From Hydractinia symbiolongicarpus (lineage: Eukaryota; Cnidaria; Hydrozoa; Anthoathecata; Hydractiniidae), in assembly GCF_029227915.1 (NCBI RefSeq), contig NC_079879.1:2606001-2666000 (forward strand): a DNA stretch of 60,000 nucleotides. The letters run 5' to 3'. This document shows positions 58,351 to 60,000 of this stretch, piece by piece. Numbering within the stretch: position 1 is the stretch's first letter; each line of letters opens with the position of its first letter. A model generated the notes under the pieces. That model had not been told where the DNA came from. It worked only from the letters and a program-made list of their open reading frames with translations, and searched no databases. Made by a program: the position numbers and the translations under genes.

Positions 58351-60000
58351 CTGTAAGGTAAATGCAAGACGCTTGTGTATTTTTAAATATTTTGTCAGTC
58401 ATTTTTAAGGTTATTACATAACTCTTAATTTTTCCATTTTTTCAATTTTTCAATTTTTTCATGGTTTTACCAACTAAATAAATACTAGTTTTTATGCTGA
58501 AACTTGATAAATGTTTACAAAGTAAACGTATTATCCATTTGTTTATTATCTTGTCCATTTTCGTTCCGCGAAAATTACGTACCAAAATACCGTATAACAT
58601 GAAATCTACATTAGTTAATAGTGCACCTATAGTTTGTTTACTTGCATTATTTGCAAAATTAGGTTGTGAAAAATTTACTATTTACTAAAAATTTACTAAA
58701 ATTAACTATTAAATTTTAGTATTAATATGGGATAATATGATTTGTCTGCCAGTAACTGGGCCGTTATAATGGTTGGTTTAATATTCCTTGTATTAAAAGA
58801 GTTAGATAAACTAGCTTTGCATATGATATGGATAGGTAGGTAGGCAGGTAGGTAGTTCGTTTGTTAGCTATATGAAAAACGTTATTAATAAAACTGGTAA
58901 TCACAATTAGTGATGTTGCCAACATATATCCTGTGTTTCTATTCACGAAATTTTTACATTCCTGATTTGAAAATTATGACACTAATAATATATGGTTAAT
59001 AAAAGGGGGGAAATGAAATTTTATGATGACTTTTAACCAATTTTATTTAGTAGACTTACCTTAAGTTTGTTTTCAGCCATTCAATTTAAAAATTGTTGCT
59101 GGCAAAAAAAGGTTGCTGGAAAGGTTCTGACTACTTTCCTAGGATTAAAAACAAAATCACAAGTAAACCATGTTGTCCACAAAAATTCTTGCCATGTCAA
59201 ACGTTAATCAAAGAAAACAACGTGAAAGTTATTTGTTGAGGTCAAAAACGAAGTTTGTAGCTTTTTGACTATATATATACACTTATGCATCCTTCTTTTT
59301 CCTTGTATCATATAAAATTTCTACATTTGGATGAGCTGTCTGTCTCTATCAAATCATCTCTATAATAATAGCTGTATTCCTTTCAAAATAGCTGCGCGCA
59401 GCTTTTTTCGGAAAGTAGCTCAGGGCCCGATTTTTACGGACCTCTGTTTTTCGGTCGCACACAGCATAATTTCGAAATATTTTCGGAATTATTCAAGAAC
59501 CGGATAAGCAACGGAAACATGCTACGGAGGTCATTTTAGTTTGGAGGTCATGTTGTTTGGTTCGTAAGTCTCCTTTTGACCTTTTTCTCTTCTAAATACT
59601 TTTTATCTATACGAATATTTATTTTTGATGTTTTCACATGTTAAGATGAATATATCGTCACATTTTTAGCAATGTATAAATCTTAAACAAACCAATTTTC
59701 AAATTTTAGCCAGTTTGGTATATTGTTATTTATTTTTATGTTGATAAATAAAAAAAGGAGGTAGCTAGGTAGACCCAACTACCCAGCTACCTATTTTTAC
59801 CTACTTCTAGCTAAAAAGTGAAAGTAGCCAAATGCAGTTTGGATGAAACACAATTTTTTATAATTCTTATGCTAAATGCAGTTGGCAGAGACCACTTTTC
59901 ATTGATTTCTTTTAAAACCGAAGCGTTAAGGATTTTTTGAAAATGGTGGTACCCCTATGTTCATGTATAACACGATTCACCTGTTAAGCGCTCAGCCTGG
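58351..60000. other. Right-end stretch, no exon resolved
   Basis: This should hold upstream introns and exons of gene C. A donor-like AACTTAAGGTAAGT on the minus strand near 59061 is preceded by too little open frame to call an exon. Short GGTA-type repeats occur near 58833-58853 and an imperfect palindrome (GGTAGCTAGGTAG ... CTACCCAGCTACC) near 59760. Confidence 0.4.

Noticed and set aside
59040-59105. Possible upstream exon of gene C (donor AAGGTAAGT)
   Set aside because: In the frame needed by the next exon a stop occurs just upstream with no acceptor in between.

Overview
The window is AT-rich eukaryotic DNA with short exons, GT-AG introns, many inverted-repeat elements and no bacterial-style gene packing. 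Secreted or membrane proteins built from astacin, thrombospondin type 1 (TSR), MAM and LDL-receptor YWTD modules, plus PIF/Harbinger and Crypton-like relics, suggest a metazoan, most plausibly a cnidarian and perhaps a hydrozoan. The species is an inference; I could not search.

Left part (1-12150). A minus-strand first exon of a secreted Cys-rich protein (121-376) runs off the left edge. A MITE with CATCAAAC-rich ends lies at 2006-2716. A possible terminal exon of an unknown gene (5928-6099) lies just before a 6-kb repeat array (6125-12150). That array holds a 2.2-kb direct duplication with no difference where I compared the copies, and many perfect TGCTGACGTCAGCA palindromes.

Middle-left (12639-17588). 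A PIF/Harbinger transposon (12686-15356, TTA target duplication) is nested in an older GC-rich palindromic element. Its transposase and MADF protein genes are both broken. Next is a three-exon minus-strand gene (16209-17588) for a 73-residue secreted peptide that looks like an astacin prodomain alone.

Core locus (18774-33913). Two paralogous genes stand head to head around a 367-bp gap. Gene A (minus, 11 exons, 667 residues, frame closed throughout) encodes signal peptide, short furin-type propeptide, astacin protease, two TSR-like modules, MAM, and a Cys-rich C-terminal domain. Gene B (plus) has the same order and intron phases, but no astacin zinc-site exons are visible, a 5-kb gap with repeats and a Crypton-like relic lies where they should be, and a stop codon falls in the MAM domain. 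I call it a pseudogene. The standalone prodomain gene, gene A and gene B form an astacin cluster.

Right part (33914-60000). There is a 128-bp tandem repeat (36340-37110), a reverse-oriented array of the left repeat family (39120-42880) split by a second decayed PIF/Harbinger element (40769-42400, TAA target duplication), two long near-perfect hairpins (44243-44412; 55784-55886), a MITE (45946-46768), a single-exon rhodopsin-class GPCR (49530-50462) with a small relic copy at 51667, and the 3' part of a minus-strand type I membrane protein (53951-58350: YWTD propeller exon, three TSRs, one membrane segment, short tail) whose 5' end is not resolved. Exon calls were made by eye from splice signals, reading frame and paralog comparison; no transcript data were available.
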